Below are positions 32,620 to 40,706 of a stretch of DNA of 49,735 bases, in pieces. A program made the translations under genes and the position numbers. The stretch comes from Bacillota bacterium (GTDB taxonomy: Bacteria > Bacillota > Clostridia > Christensenellales > CAG-138): contig JAEESS010000010.1 of the NCBI GenBank assembly GCA_016286445.1, positions 1 to 49,735 of the forward strand, written 5' to 3'. How positions within the stretch are numbered: position 1 is the stretch's first letter; every line of letters begins with the position of its first letter. The notes under the pieces are model-generated. The model ran no database searches and was not told the DNA's origin. It worked only from the letters and a program-made list of their open reading frames with translations.

Positions 32620-34119
32620 ATGGCGAAAAGCATTATGATCCAGGGGACCATGTCCAACGCAGGCAAAAGTCTCATTGCGGCGGGACTCTGCCGCGTGTTT
32701 TGTCAGGACGGGCTGAAGGTCGCGCCGTTCAAGGCGCAGAACATGGCGCTGAACTCATTTATCACAAAGGAAGGGCTCGAAATGGGACGCGCCCAGGTCG
32801 TGCAGGCGGAGGCGGCGTGCGTCGAGCCGTCGGTGCTGATGAACCCGATCCTTTTGAAACCAACGAGCGATATGGGCTCGCAGGTCATCGTCAACGGCGA
32901 GGTGCGGGCGCAGATGAGCGCGCGCGAGTATTTCAGGATCAAAAAAACGCTGATGCCGGAAGTCATGAAGGCATACGGCATGCTGTCGGAAACGCACGAC
33001 GTCATCGTGATCGAAGGCGCCGGCAGTCCCGCGGAGATCAATCTGAAGGACGCGGACGTGTTTGTGAACATGGGCATGGCAAAGGCGGCGAAGGCACCGG
33101 TAATGCTCGTCGGCGATATCGACCGCGGCGGCGTGTTCGCGCAGCTTTACGGCACGACCGCGCTCCTCGATCCCGACGAACGCGCGATGGTCAAGGGCTT
33201 GATCATCAACAAATTCCGCGGCGACGAATCGATCCTGACGCCGGGCTTAAAACAGCTTGAAGCTTTGACAGGCATTCCGGTCGTCGGCGTCGTGCCGTAT
33301 GTGCATCTCGATATCGACGACGAGGATTCGCTTTCCGAACGGCTCGAAAACAAACCTGCGGCGCTTGTGGATATTGCGGTCATGCGGCTGCCGCGTCTTT
33401 CTAACTTTACCGATTTTCGGACGCTGGAGGCGATCGACGGCGTGTCCGTGCGCTATGTCTCCTCGGTGCGGGAGTTCGGCGAACCGGACCTTGTGATCCT
33501 GCCCGGCACGAAGAATACGATGGCGGATCTTTTGTGGCTCCGAAGCGGCGGGCTTGAAGCGAAGATCCTGCGCTTTGCCGATTCCGGCGGCGCGGTGTTC
33601 GGGATCTGCGGCGGCTATCAGATGCTGGGGAAGGAATTGAACGATCCGCACGGCGTGGAGCACGGCGGCACCCTGCGCGGCATGGGACTTTTGCCGGTCA
33701 AAACGACGTTTGCCGGGCAGAAGACAAGAACGCGCGTTACCGGCGCGTTCGGAACGCTTTCCGGCGCGTTTTCCGCGCTTTCAAAACTGCCCTTCGAGGG
33801 CTATGAGATCCACATGGGCGTCACGGAAAGCGGCGCGCCGATCGCGGAGATCGTCGATGCGGTCACCGGCGCGGCGAAGCAGGACGGCGCCGTGCACGGA
33901 AACGTGTGCGGAAGCTATGTCCACGGCATTTTGGACGGCGATGCGGTCGCAGGCGCGCTTGTGCGCGCGCTTGCCGACCGGAAGGGCGTCGATCCCGACC
34001 TGCTCGGTAAGATCTCGGGCGAGACGCATAAACAGGAGCAGTACGATCTGCTGGCGGATACGATCCGCGGCCATTTGGACATGAACGCGGTTTACCGCAT
34101 CTTAAAGGAGGGCGTATGA
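32620..34119 (+). CDS. cbiP: Adenosylcobyric acid synthase
   Basis: 499-residue glutamine-dependent amidase for the b, d, e and g side chains. The N-terminus [20 protein letters not shown] carries the P-loop, followed by [13 protein letters not shown] and [11 protein letters not shown]. The GATase domain contains [13 protein letters not shown] with the nucleophile Cys and the catalytic His in [11 protein letters not shown]. Length and motif order are those of CobQ/CbiP. Its ATG directly follows the cbiA stop, with AAGGAGG inside the end of cbiA. It overlaps cbiC by four bases. Confidence 0.95.
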   Translation: MAKSIMIQGTMSNAGKSLIAAGLCRVFCQDGLKVAPFKAQNMALNSFITKEGLEMGRAQVVQAEAACVEPSVLMNPILLKPTSDMGSQVIVNGEVRAQMSAREYFRIKKTLMPEVMKAYGMLSETHDVIVIEGAGSPAEINLKDADVFVNMGMAKAAKAPVMLVGDIDRGGVFAQLYGTTALLDPDERAMVKGLIINKFRGDESILTPGLKQLEALTGIPVVGVVPYVHLDIDDEDSLSERLENKPAALVDIAVMRLPRLSNFTDFRTLEAIDGVSVRYVSSVREFGEPDLVILPGTKNTMADLLWLRSGGLEAKILRFADSGGAVFGICGGYQMLGKELNDPHGVEHGGTLRGMGLLPVKTTFAGQKTRTRVTGAFGTLSGAFSALSKLPFEGYEIHMGVTESGAPIAEIVDAVTGAAKQDGAVHGNVCGSYVHGILDGDAVAGALVRALADRKGVDPDLLGKISGETHKQEQYDLLADTIRGHLDMNAVYRILKEGV

Positions 34120-35021
34120 CAGAGATCCGAAAGATCGCGCCGATGGAGATCGAGCGCGAAAGCTTCCGCATCATCACGGAGGAGCTCGGCGATCGGGCAT
34201 TGGACCCGGAAAAGGCGCCGATCATCAAGCGCGTGATCCACACGACGGCGGACTTTGATTACGCTGACAATCTGTATTTTTCCGAAAACGCGGTGCAGCT
34301 TGCCAAGGACGCGCTGAAGGGCGGCGCGGCGGTCGTCACCGATACGCAGATGGCGCTTGCGGGGATCAACAAGCGGACGCTTGAAAAGCTCGGATGCGAG
34401 GCGTTCTGCTTCATGTCCGACGCGGACGTCGCAAGGGAAGCGAAGGAGCAGGGCGTGACCCGCGCGCGCGTCAGCATGGACAAGGCGGCGAGGATGGGCG
34501 AGAACGTGATCTTTGCGGTCGGCAACGCGCCGACGGCGCTGATCCGGCTGCGGGAGCTGATCGACGGCGGCTACCGTCCGAAGCTCATCATCGGCGTGCC
34601 GGTCGGCTTTGTGAACGTCGTCGCGTCGAAGGAGCTCATCATGGAGACCGACGTGCCCTGCATCGTTGCCCGCGGCAGAAAAGGCGGCAGCAACGTCGCC
34701 GCGTGCATCGTGAACGCGCTTTTATACAGCATCGACGAAACAAGAGGAGCAGCAAACATGAACAGCGATTCTTTTATCAACAACATTGACTGCAAATATT
34801 TCCCGTGCCACAAAACGGCGCATCCCGAGGATTTCAACTGCCTGTTCTGCTATTGCCCGCTGTATATGCTGGGCGATAAGTGCGGCGGCAACTTTACCTA
34901 CACGGAAACCGGGATCAAGAACTGCACGGACTGCATGGTGCCGCACAGCCGCAACGCGGTGCAGTACATCATCAGCCGCTGGCCCGAGATCGCCGAGCGG
35001 GCGAAGAAAACGGAGGAATAA
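34116..35021 (+). CDS. cbiC: Cobalt-precorrin-8 methylmutase fused to a cysteine-rich small domain
   Basis: 301 residues. Residues 1-210 are CbiC, which moves the C11 methyl group to C12 to give cobyrinate; the catalytic His is His42 in [13 protein letters not shown], and [12 protein letters not shown] is also typical. From about residue 215 an in-frame domain begins [20 protein letters not shown] with seven or more Cys ([21 protein letters not shown]) and matches the 'cysteine-rich small domain' family often encoded next to cobalamin genes. An internal ATG at 34758 has GAGGAG eight bases upstream, so the Cys-rich part may also be made separately. It is the last gene of the operon. Confidence 0.92.
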   Translation: MTEIRKIAPMEIERESFRIITEELGDRALDPEKAPIIKRVIHTTADFDYADNLYFSENAVQLAKDALKGGAAVVTDTQMALAGINKRTLEKLGCEAFCFMSDADVAREAKEQGVTRARVSMDKAARMGENVIFAVGNAPTALIRLRELIDGGYRPKLIIGVPVGFVNVVASKELIMETDVPCIVARGRKGGSNVAACIVNALLYSIDETRGAANMNSDSFINNIDCKYFPCHKTAHPEDFNCLFCYCPLYMLGDKCGGNFTYTETGIKNCTDCMVPHSRNAVQYIISRWPEIAERAKKTEE

Positions 35022-35028
35022 CGCAGGA

Positions 35029-35054
35029 ACGGCAGGAGCAAGAGCTCCTGCCGT
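35029..35054. terminator. Hairpin between the cobalamin operon and the Feo operon
   Basis: ACGGCAGGAGC (35029-35039) pairs perfectly with GCTCCTGCCGT (35044-35054) around a four-base loop, eight bases after the cbiC stop. There is no T-run on either strand, so it is a weak intrinsic terminator or an mRNA 3'-end stabiliser. It lies between convergent operons and could serve both. Confidence 0.6.
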
Positions 35055-35096
35055 ACAGGATAGGCGGTTCATTTCAGCGTGCAGCGGGAAGGGGGG

Positions 35097-35285
35097 TCAT
35101 TTCTTTTCCGCCGCAGTCTGCTGATGACATTTTCCCGCCATCGGGCAGTGCGCGCAGCCGCCTGCGCAGGAGGAACGCCCCTTTCTTTTGCTGCGGATCA
35201 GTGAGACAATAATCGCAGAAACCGCTGCCGCGAGTACAAGAAGAATCCCGATCGTCAGAAGATTTTCCCGGATCCAATCAAACAT
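35097..35285 (-). CDS. FeoB-associated cysteine-rich membrane protein
   Basis: 62-residue protein with one N-terminal transmembrane helix (about residues 9-30, LLTIGILLVLAAAVSAIIVS), a basic stretch and a Cys-rich tail (SSCAGGCAHCPMAGKCHQ). This is the small membrane protein commonly encoded right after feoB in Firmicutes; its job is not established, but iron delivery or insertion near FeoB is suspected. AAGGGAG lies eight bases upstream of the ATG at 35285. A GTG at 35294 in frame abuts that site and is less likely. It is the last gene of the feo operon. Confidence 0.87.
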   Translation of the reverse strand: MFDWIRENLLTIGILLVLAAAVSAIIVSLIRSKRKGRSSCAGGCAHCPMAGKCHQQTAAEKK

Positions 35286-35349
35286 ATCGCGCACTCCCTT
35301 CTTTCATGAAATTGCCGCCGCCCCGCAGATCGGAACGGCGGCTTTGCTT

Positions 35350-37857
35350 TTACTTGATGCGGACTTTCTGTGTCAGCGTCGTCGCCTCTTTGTACTTCTT
35401 GAAGAAGAGCATGTAGACGAACAGCCCGAGCACGAGGATCGCGGCGATCAGACCGATCACACTGACGCTGCCGGTGAAGATGCGTCCGAACTGATAGATC
35501 ATCAGCGAGATCGCATAGGCGAACAGGCACTGATAGCCGATCGCGAACCACGTCCACTTGGCGCTGTTCATTTCGCGGCGGATCGCGCCGATCGCGGCGA
35601 AGCACGGTGCGCACAGCAGGTTGAACACGAGGAAGGAGAAGCCGATCACGCCGGGCATTGCCGCGCCGAGCGCCGCATAGGCTTCCTTGCCGCCGTAGAG
35701 AACGCCCATTGTGCCGACGATGTTCTCCTTCGCGATGAGACCCGTGACGGACGCGACGACCGCGCGCCATTCACCCCAGCCGAGCGGTGCAAACAGCCAC
35801 TGGACGGCTCTGCCGACGGTGCCGAGGATCGAGTACTCGATCGCGTCCTCCGCGAGCATGCCGAACGCGTGCGTTTCGGGATTGACGCCGAAGCGGGAGA
35901 GGAACCAGATGACGATCGTGGAAAGCAGGATGATCGTGCCCGCCTTCTTGATGAACGACCAGCCGCGCTCCCACATCGAACGGAGGACATTGCCGAGGGT
36001 CGGCCAGTGATACGCGGGCAGCTCCATGACGAACGGCGCCGGGTCGCCCGCGAACATCTTTGTCTTCTTCAGCATGATGCCGGAGACGATGATCGCCGCC
36101 GCGCCGATAAAGTACGCGGAAACGGAGATCCAGGGCGAGCCGTGGAAGATCGCGCCCGCGATCATGGCGATGAACGGCAGCTTTGCGCCGCAGGGGATGA
36201 AGGTCGTGGTCATGATCGTCATACGGCGGTCGCGCTCGTTTTCAATCGTACGCGACGCCATGATGCCCGGAATGCCGCAGCCCGCGCCGATCAGCATCGG
36301 GATAAAGGATTTGCCGGAAAGACCGAATCTCCGGAAGATACGGTCGAGCACGAACGCGATACGCGCCATGTAGCCGCATGCTTCTAAGAACGCGAGCATC
36401 AGAAACAGAACGAGCATCTGCGGGACGAAGCCGAGCACGGCGCCGACGCCGGCGACGATGCCGTCCATAATAAGCCCGTACAGCCATTCGGGAACGCGCA
36501 GTTCGCCGTCCTCTTTGACCAGCAGCTTGTCGATCAGCGCCGGAATGCCGGGCACCCAAACGCCGTAATCGGCGGGATCGGGCTCGTCAAAACCCTTCTC
36601 CTCAAAGTAGCCGATCGCGTCCTTGAAGGACATCGCGTTGACGTCCTCGTCCGCGTCTTCGGGAACCTCGTCAAAGTATACGGTCACGTCGGACAGCGCA
36701 AGGGTCTCCTCGTCCTGCACCTCGACGACAGCGGTTTTCTCGTCGGTCGTAAACGCCTTGAGCTCCGAGATCAGCGCGTCGCCGTCGAAGGCTTCGTCCT
36801 CGGTATCGAACTCAAAGCCGTATGCTTCGAGCGCGTTGGACGCCGCGGAAAAATCGTCTGCGGCTTCTTCCGCCTGCTTGTCGCCGATGCCGATGAGATG
36901 ATACCCGTCGCCGAACAGTCCGTCGTTCGCCCAGTCGGTTGCAGGCGCGCCGACGCCGACCATGGCGACCCAGTAGACGATGACCATCACGATCGCAAAG
37001 ATCGGAAGTCCGAGCCAGCGGTTGGTCACGATGCGGTCGATCTTGTCCGAGGTCGAGAGCTTGCCGGCGCCTTTCTTCTTGTAGCAGGTCTTGATGACCG
37101 TGCCAATCCAGACGTAGCGCTCGTTGGTGATGATGCTTTCCGCGTCGTCGTCCAGCTCCTTCTCGGCGGCTGCGATATCCTTCTCGATATGCGCTTTCGT
37201 CGCTTCCGGAATGTTGAGCTGTTCCATGACCTTGCTGTCACGCTCGAAGACCTTGATCGCGTACCAGCGCTGCTGCTCTTCCGGCAGTCCGTGCACGACC
37301 GCTTCTTCGATGTGCGCAAGCGCGTGCTCGACCGGACCGGAGAACGAATGCTGCGGCACCGTTTTGGTGCCCTGCGCCGCTTTGATCGCTTCCTCGGCGG
37401 CTTCCGTGATGCCCGTGCCCTTCAGCGCGGAGATCTCGACGATCCTGCAGCCGATCTGTTCGGAAAGGCGTTTCGTGTCGATTTTGTCGCCGTTCTTTTT
37501 CACGACGTCCATCATGTTGATCGCCACGACCACCGGAATGCCGAGCTCCACGAGCTGGGTGGTGAGGTAGAGATTGCGCTCTAAGTTCGAGCCGTCTACA
37601 ATGTTCAGGATCGCGTCGGGACGTTCGTTGATCAGATAATTTCTGGCAACGACCTCCTCCAGGGTGTACGGGGACAGGGAATAGATGCCGGGAAGGTCGG
37701 TGATGATCACATCGTTGTGACCCTTCAGCTTGCCTTCCTTTTTTTCGACCGTAACGCCCGGCCAGTTGCCAACGAACTGGTTCGAGCCGGTCAGCGCGTT
37801 GAACAGGGTCGTTTTGCCGCTGTTCGGGTTGCCCGCGAGGGCAATGCGAATACTCAT
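35350..37857 (-). CDS. feoB: Ferrous iron transporter FeoB
   Basis: 835-residue Fe(II) transporter with an N-terminal GTPase domain (G1 GNPNSGKT at 9-16, G3 DLPG at 54-57, G4 NMMD, G5 SAL) and a C-terminal polytopic membrane domain with the two Gate-type halves. Motifs include MLIGAGCGIPGIMASRTIEN and FIPCGAKLPFIAM. The protein is longer than usual. Residues about 310-437, between the first and second membrane segments, form a strongly acidic insertion (runs such as DEVPEDADEDVN) that should face the outside. The ATG at 37857 has GAGGAGG upstream; the open frame extends to 37890 but gives an atypical start. It is downstream of two feoA genes with an operator-like palindrome in the gap. Confidence 0.95.
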   Translation of the reverse strand: MSIRIALAGNPNSGKTTLFNALTGSNQFVGNWPGVTVEKKEGKLKGHNDVIITDLPGIYSLSPYTLEEVVARNYLINERPDAILNIVDGSNLERNLYLTTQLVELGIPVVVAINMMDVVKKNGDKIDTKRLSEQIGCRIVEISALKGTGITEAAEEAIKAAQGTKTVPQHSFSGPVEHALAHIEEAVVHGLPEEQQRWYAIKVFERDSKVMEQLNIPEATKAHIEKDIAAAEKELDDDAESIITNERYVWIGTVIKTCYKKKGAGKLSTSDKIDRIVTNRWLGLPIFAIVMVIVYWVAMVGVGAPATDWANDGLFGDGYHLIGIGDKQAEEAADDFSAASNALEAYGFEFDTEDEAFDGDALISELKAFTTDEKTAVVEVQDEETLALSDVTVYFDEVPEDADEDVNAMSFKDAIGYFEEKGFDEPDPADYGVWVPGIPALIDKLLVKEDGELRVPEWLYGLIMDGIVAGVGAVLGFVPQMLVLFLMLAFLEACGYMARIAFVLDRIFRRFGLSGKSFIPMLIGAGCGIPGIMASRTIENERDRRMTIMTTTFIPCGAKLPFIAMIAGAIFHGSPWISVSAYFIGAAAIIVSGIMLKKTKMFAGDPAPFVMELPAYHWPTLGNVLRSMWERGWSFIKKAGTIILLSTIVIWFLSRFGVNPETHAFGMLAEDAIEYSILGTVGRAVQWLFAPLGWGEWRAVVASVTGLIAKENIVGTMGVLYGGKEAYAALGAAMPGVIGFSFLVFNLLCAPCFAAIGAIRREMNSAKWTWFAIGYQCLFAYAISLMIYQFGRIFTGSVSVIGLIAAILVLGLFVYMLFFKKYKEATTLTQKVRIK

Positions 37858-37872
37858 AATACCTCCTCTATC

Positions 37873-37888
37873 GTTAGCATACGCTAAC
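37873..37888. promoter_or_regulatory. DtxR-type operator-like palindrome, copy 1 (upstream of feoB)
   Basis: GTTAGCATACGCTAAC is a perfect inverted repeat lying 16 bases before feoB, at the position of its leader. It is the same element as the copies upstream of the operon, and suggests separate iron control of feoB or a roadblock. Confidence 0.75.
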
Positions 37889-37898
37889 ACATTCTTTG

Positions 37899-37922
37899 AA
37901 AAAATAAGGCGTTTGCCTTTTT
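37899..37922 (-). terminator. Attenuator-like hairpin between feoA and feoB
   Basis: On the minus strand, AAGGC and GCCTT enclose a four-base loop, with A-run before and ATTTTTT after. It sits just after the feoA stop. It is a short intrinsic-terminator-like structure that may lower feoB transcription relative to feoA. Confidence 0.55.
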
Positions 37923-37929
37923 GTTCCGA

Positions 37930-38154
37930 TTATTCTTCGATCTCGATCATTTCGGCGTCCGCTTTGCGAAGCGAAAGTTCATATCCGCGCACCGTGACCT
38001 CGACCGGATCGCCGAGCGGCGCAACCTTGCGGACATACACCTCGATCCCTTTGGTGATGCCCATGTCCATGATGCGGCGCTTTACCGCGCCTTCGCCCGT
38101 GAGCTTTTTGACCTTGACCATTTCGCCGATCTTTGCGTCTCTCAATGTTTTCAC
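37930..38154 (-). CDS. feoA: FeoA family protein
   Basis: 74-residue SH3-like FeoA protein, a cytosolic partner of FeoB. The sequence runs from MKTLRDAKIGEMVKVKKLTG through RRIMDMGITKGIEVYVRKVA to GYELSLRKADAEMI, which is the classic FeoA layout (metal-off/on loop with DMGI). The start codon is GTG at 38154; AAGGAGG lies about ten bases upstream. It is the second of two adjacent feoA-like genes in the operon. Confidence 0.92.
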   Translation of the reverse strand: MKTLRDAKIGEMVKVKKLTGEGAVKRRIMDMGITKGIEVYVRKVAPLGDPVEVTVRGYELSLRKADAEMIEIEE

Positions 38155-38169
38155 TGCCGTTTGTCCTCC

Positions 38170-38382
38170 TTAAATCATAATTTTCTGCGCCATCTTTTCG
38201 TCGATGGCAACGCGGCTTTCCTTGACGTTGACGATCACGTTGCCGCCCAAGCGGGAAATGATCTGTACCGTGCCGCCGACCACAAAGCCGAGATTGCTGA
38301 GATGGTGACGGATCTCATCCGTCCCCTTGATCTGGCGGATCACATTGATCTCGCCGTCGTCTGCAAATACCAAAGGCATCAT
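38170..38382 (-). CDS. FeoA-like protein, first gene of the feo operon
   Basis: 70-residue FeoA-domain protein. The HHLSNLGFVVGGTVQIISRL segment and the KESRVAIDEKMAQKIMI end are typical of the shorter, divergent FeoA paralogue often placed before a second feoA. The ATG at 38382 has GGGAGG six bases upstream. Two FeoA proteins plus FeoB and the Cys-rich membrane protein form a complete Firmicutes Feo set. The exact role of each FeoA is not known. Confidence 0.88.
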   Translation of the reverse strand: MMPLVFADDGEINVIRQIKGTDEIRHHLSNLGFVVGGTVQIISRLGGNVIVNVKESRVAIDEKMAQKIMI

Positions 38383-38399
38383 TGTATTCCTCCCTGCTT

Positions 38400-38415
38400 G
38401 TTAGCAAACGCTAAC
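38400..38415. promoter_or_regulatory. DtxR-type operator-like palindrome, copy 2
   Basis: GTTAGCAAACGCTAAC, inverted repeat of GTTAGC with four central bases. On the feo transcript it lies roughly 37-52 bases downstream of the predicted start and just before the first ribosome binding site. Confidence 0.8.
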
Positions 38416-38434
38416 TCTGTAGCGAAAAGAATTG

Positions 38435-38450
38435 GTTAGCATTCTCTAAC
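38435..38450. promoter_or_regulatory. DtxR-type operator-like palindrome, copy 3
   Basis: GTTAGCATTCTCTAAC, one mismatch from a perfect palindrome. It covers the predicted feo transcription start (about +2 to +17), so a bound regulator would block initiation. Confidence 0.8.
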
Positions 38451-38458
38451 CGACTGCT

Positions 38459-38487
38459 ATTATAGTTAGCATACGCTAATTTGTCAA
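38459..38487 (-). promoter_or_regulatory. Consensus feo promoter with operator copy 4 in its spacer
   Basis: On the minus strand: TTGACA (38487-38482), 17 bases, TATAAT (38464-38459), a perfect sigma-A consensus. The 17-base spacer is almost entirely the palindrome GTTAGCATACGCTAAT (38465-38480), the fourth copy of the element. Repression by an iron-loaded DtxR-type regulator fits. Confidence 0.93.
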
Positions 38488-38524
38488 GCGTCATTTTCAA
38501 AAAGATTTGCAATATACGATCCGC

Positions 38525-38553
38525 TTGCATTTTTTTCGCGGTTTCGGTATAAT
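38525..38553 (+). promoter_or_regulatory. Promoter of the DtxR-type regulator gene
   Basis: TTGCAT (38525-38530), 17 bases and TATAAT (38548-38553), divergent from the feo promoter about 40 bases away. No copy of the GTTAGC palindrome overlaps it, so autoregulation is not evident. Confidence 0.75.
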
Positions 38554-38584
38554 CAGTTTATCATAAATGAAAGAGGAAACGCGT

Positions 38585-38959
38585 ATGTCCCTGCTGGAAT
38601 CCGGAGAAATGTATCTTGAGACGATCCTTGTGCTGTCTCAGAAAAAGAAAGCCGTACGTTCGATCGACGTGGCGGAATACATGCAGTTTTCCAAGCCGTC
38701 GGTTTCCCGCGCGATGGGCATTCTGAAAAGCAACGGCTATATTGAGATCGACACGCTCGGACATATCACGCTGACCGATACCGGCAGGGAAGCGGCGGAG
38801 CGCATCTATGAACGGCACAGAGTTTTGTCCGAGATCCTGATGCGCCTCGGCGTGGATGAGAAGACCGCGACGGAGGACGCCTGCAAGATGGAGCACTACA
38901 TCAGCGATACCTCCTTTGCGGCGATCAAGGAGCATCTGAGAACGCATCCCATGGATTGA
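38585..38959 (+). CDS. DtxR/MntR family metal-dependent transcriptional regulator
   Basis: 124-residue repressor with an N-terminal winged helix-turn-helix (about 22-66, SIDVAEYMQFSKPSVSRAM) and a short helical dimerisation and metal domain. Candidate metal ligands are Glu8, Glu12, His78, Cys100, Glu103 and His104. The DACKMEH motif keeps a Cys at the position found in DtxR/IdeR (Cys102 in ACRWEH), where MntR has Glu, which points to iron rather than manganese sensing. It lacks the C-terminal SH3-like domain. GAGGA precedes the ATG at 38585 by nine bases; an upstream in-frame ATG at 38567 overlaps that site and is rejected. Divergent from the feo operon it is likely to control. Confidence 0.9.
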   Translation: MSLLESGEMYLETILVLSQKKKAVRSIDVAEYMQFSKPSVSRAMGILKSNGYIEIDTLGHITLTDTGREAAERIYERHRVLSEILMRLGVDEKTATEDACKMEHYISDTSFAAIKEHLRTHPMD

Positions 38960-38966
38960 AGGTATG

Positions 38967-39000
38967 AAAGACGCGCGAAAGACGGCGTCTTTCTTCTTTT
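38967..39000 (+). terminator. Terminator of the regulator gene
   Basis: AAAGACGC (38967-38974) pairs with GCGTCTTT (38985-38992), followed by CTTCTTTT. It starts seven bases after the stop codon. Confidence 0.8.
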
Positions 39001-39045
39001 GGAAACCCGGCGCAGACGAAAAACGGCGGATTGTCGATTCGGTCC

Positions 39046-39074
39046 TTGTGTTTTGTCGGCAAATCATGTAAAAT
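39046..39074 (+). promoter_or_regulatory. Possible promoter of the GH32 gene
   Basis: TTGTGT (39046-39051), 17 bases and TAAAAT (39069-39074), about 35 bases upstream of the GH32 start. No cre or LacI-type operator was recognised. Confidence 0.5.
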
Positions 39075-39109
39075 CATATATCATAATACGGAACGATAGG
39101 AGGATGCGC

Positions 39110-40576
39110 ATGAGAACTTGGACGAAGGAACAGCGCTATCGCGTACTGCAAAGCGCGGAGGAGGTTCGGGCGCTGCATGAGAGCATCGAGCGGTCGGATT
39201 ATCGGCAGTACTATCACATTCAGCCGGTCACGGGGCTGTTGAACGATCCCAACGGTTTTGTGTTTCATGACGGCGTTTGGCATCTGTTCTATCAGTGGTG
39301 TCCGTGGGGCGCGGTGCATGGGCTGAAATACTGGTATCATACCGTTTCGAGGGATCTGGTGATGTGGAAGAATCTGGGCGTCTGCATCCGTCCGGATACG
39401 GAGTACGACAACAAAGGCGCATATTCCGGTTCCGCGCTGCCGACCGCAGATGCGGTGTGGCTCTATTATACGGGCAACCATCGGGATGAGGACTGGACGC
39501 GGAAGTCCTATACCTGCGCCGTAAAGCTCGGGGACGACGGCACGGCGGAAAAGCTGCCGCCGCTGTTCGGACCGAATCCGCTCTATACCGAGCATCAGCG
39601 CGATCCGAAGATCATTTACAATCGGGAAAACGGCAGGTATTACCTTGTGATCGGCGCGCAGACAAAGGAGAAGAAGGGCTGTGTGATCGTCTATTCCTCC
39701 GAAAAGCCGACGGAGGACTGGCAGTTTGCGGGACAGCTGAAGGTGCCCGGCTTTGAGGATTTCGGCGACATGTGGGAGTGTCCGTCGATTGAAACGATCA
39801 GCGATTACGACGTGCTGCTCTTCTGCCCGCAGCACCTGAAGCTTCCGGGCAGGGGGGAGAGCGTGCATCACAACGGCTATCTGCTCGGACACATGGATTG
39901 GGAGACGCTTACCTTCCGTCCGGACAATACGCGGTTCCATGTGCTCGATTTCGGCTTTGATTCCTACGCCGCCGAATGCGCCGCGAACCCGTACGACCGG
40001 AACAAGGCGACGCTGGTTGCATGGATGGGACTGCCGGACGCGTCCTATCCGACGGACGAGGAGGATTGGTCCGGCTGTCTGACGCTGCCGCGTGAGCTGC
40101 GCGTCAGAGACCGCCGCCTGATCCAGCAGCCGCTGGACGCGCTGCGCGCGCTTCGCGGAAACAAGGTCGATCTGGAATCCACCGACCTGCTGCCGCGCGT
40201 GTGCGAACTGGAGCTGATCAGCCGCGGCGGCAGTCTGGAGCTCAGGCTCTTTGCCAGGGCGGACGGCACGGGAGGGCTTTGCATCCGCTACGACGACGCG
40301 AAAAAGGAGATTACGGTGGACCGCTCGCAGATGACGAAGCGCTTCAACATCGAACAGGGCGAAGCACGCACGCGTCCGCTGCCGAAGGGGCTGTTTCACC
40401 TGCGCATTTTCATCGACCGCAGCTCGATCGAGATCTTTGTCAACGACGGCGACGCGGTCTTCTCGTCCCGCATCTTTCCGACGCCGGGGGAAAAGCGGAT
40501 GTTTGCGTACGGCGACGCCTCGATCCATCTTTGGGAGCTCAAACGCGCGGTCACGGACGATTTCAAGATCGAATGA
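39110..40576 (+). CDS. GH32 beta-fructosidase, probably sucrose-6-phosphate hydrolase
   Basis: 488-residue intracellular glycoside hydrolase family 32 enzyme, expected to split sucrose 6-phosphate into glucose 6-phosphate and fructose. The three GH32 catalytic signatures are present: nucleophile Asp46 in LLNDPNG, Asp165 in RDP (HQRDPKI), and acid/base Glu223 in WECPS. A five-bladed propeller region is followed by a beta-sandwich from about residue 360 (containing IDRSSIEIFVNDGD). There is no signal peptide. Two ATGs lie in frame at 39104 and 39110; AGGAGG ends directly before the first, so the second, with a six-base gap, is preferred. The sugar kinase and the sucrose-type PTS downstream support a sucrose role. 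Confidence 0.92.
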   Translation: MRTWTKEQRYRVLQSAEEVRALHESIERSDYRQYYHIQPVTGLLNDPNGFVFHDGVWHLFYQWCPWGAVHGLKYWYHTVSRDLVMWKNLGVCIRPDTEYDNKGAYSGSALPTADAVWLYYTGNHRDEDWTRKSYTCAVKLGDDGTAEKLPPLFGPNPLYTEHQRDPKIIYNRENGRYYLVIGAQTKEKKGCVIVYSSEKPTEDWQFAGQLKVPGFEDFGDMWECPSIETISDYDVLLFCPQHLKLPGRGESVHHNGYLLGHMDWETLTFRPDNTRFHVLDFGFDSYAAECAANPYDRNKATLVAWMGLPDASYPTDEEDWSGCLTLPRELRVRDRRLIQQPLDALRALRGNKVDLESTDLLPRVCELELISRGGSLELRLFARADGTGGLCIRYDDAKKEITVDRSQMTKRFNIEQGEARTRPLPKGLFHLRIFIDRSSIEIFVNDGDAVFSSRIFPTPGEKRMFAYGDASIHLWELKRAVTDDFKIE

Positions 40577-40590
40577 TCTGTACATGAAAT

Positions 40591-40637
40591 AAGCACGCAG
40601 CGTGCTTCAGACCACCGCAAAAGGCGGTCTGATCTTA
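40591..40637 (+). terminator. Double hairpin terminator after the GH32 gene
   Basis: AAGCACGC-A-GCGTGCTT (40591-40607) is followed by CAGACC..GGTCTG (40608-40631, one internal mismatch, loop GCAAAA) and ATCTTAT. The T-run is weak but two stacked hairpins directly after the stop argue for termination. Confidence 0.6.
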
Positions 40638-40706
40638 TGCGGCGAGGATTTCAGACATGATACAAATCGGGATTTACCGGAATAATCTTGCATACGGAGG
40701 CGCCCT

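Noticed and set aside
35281-35345. Hairpin GCCGCC/GGCGGC after feoB as intrinsic terminator
   Set aside because: No T-run follows on the minus strand, and the small Cys-rich membrane gene with its own ribosome binding site lies directly downstream, so read-through is expected.
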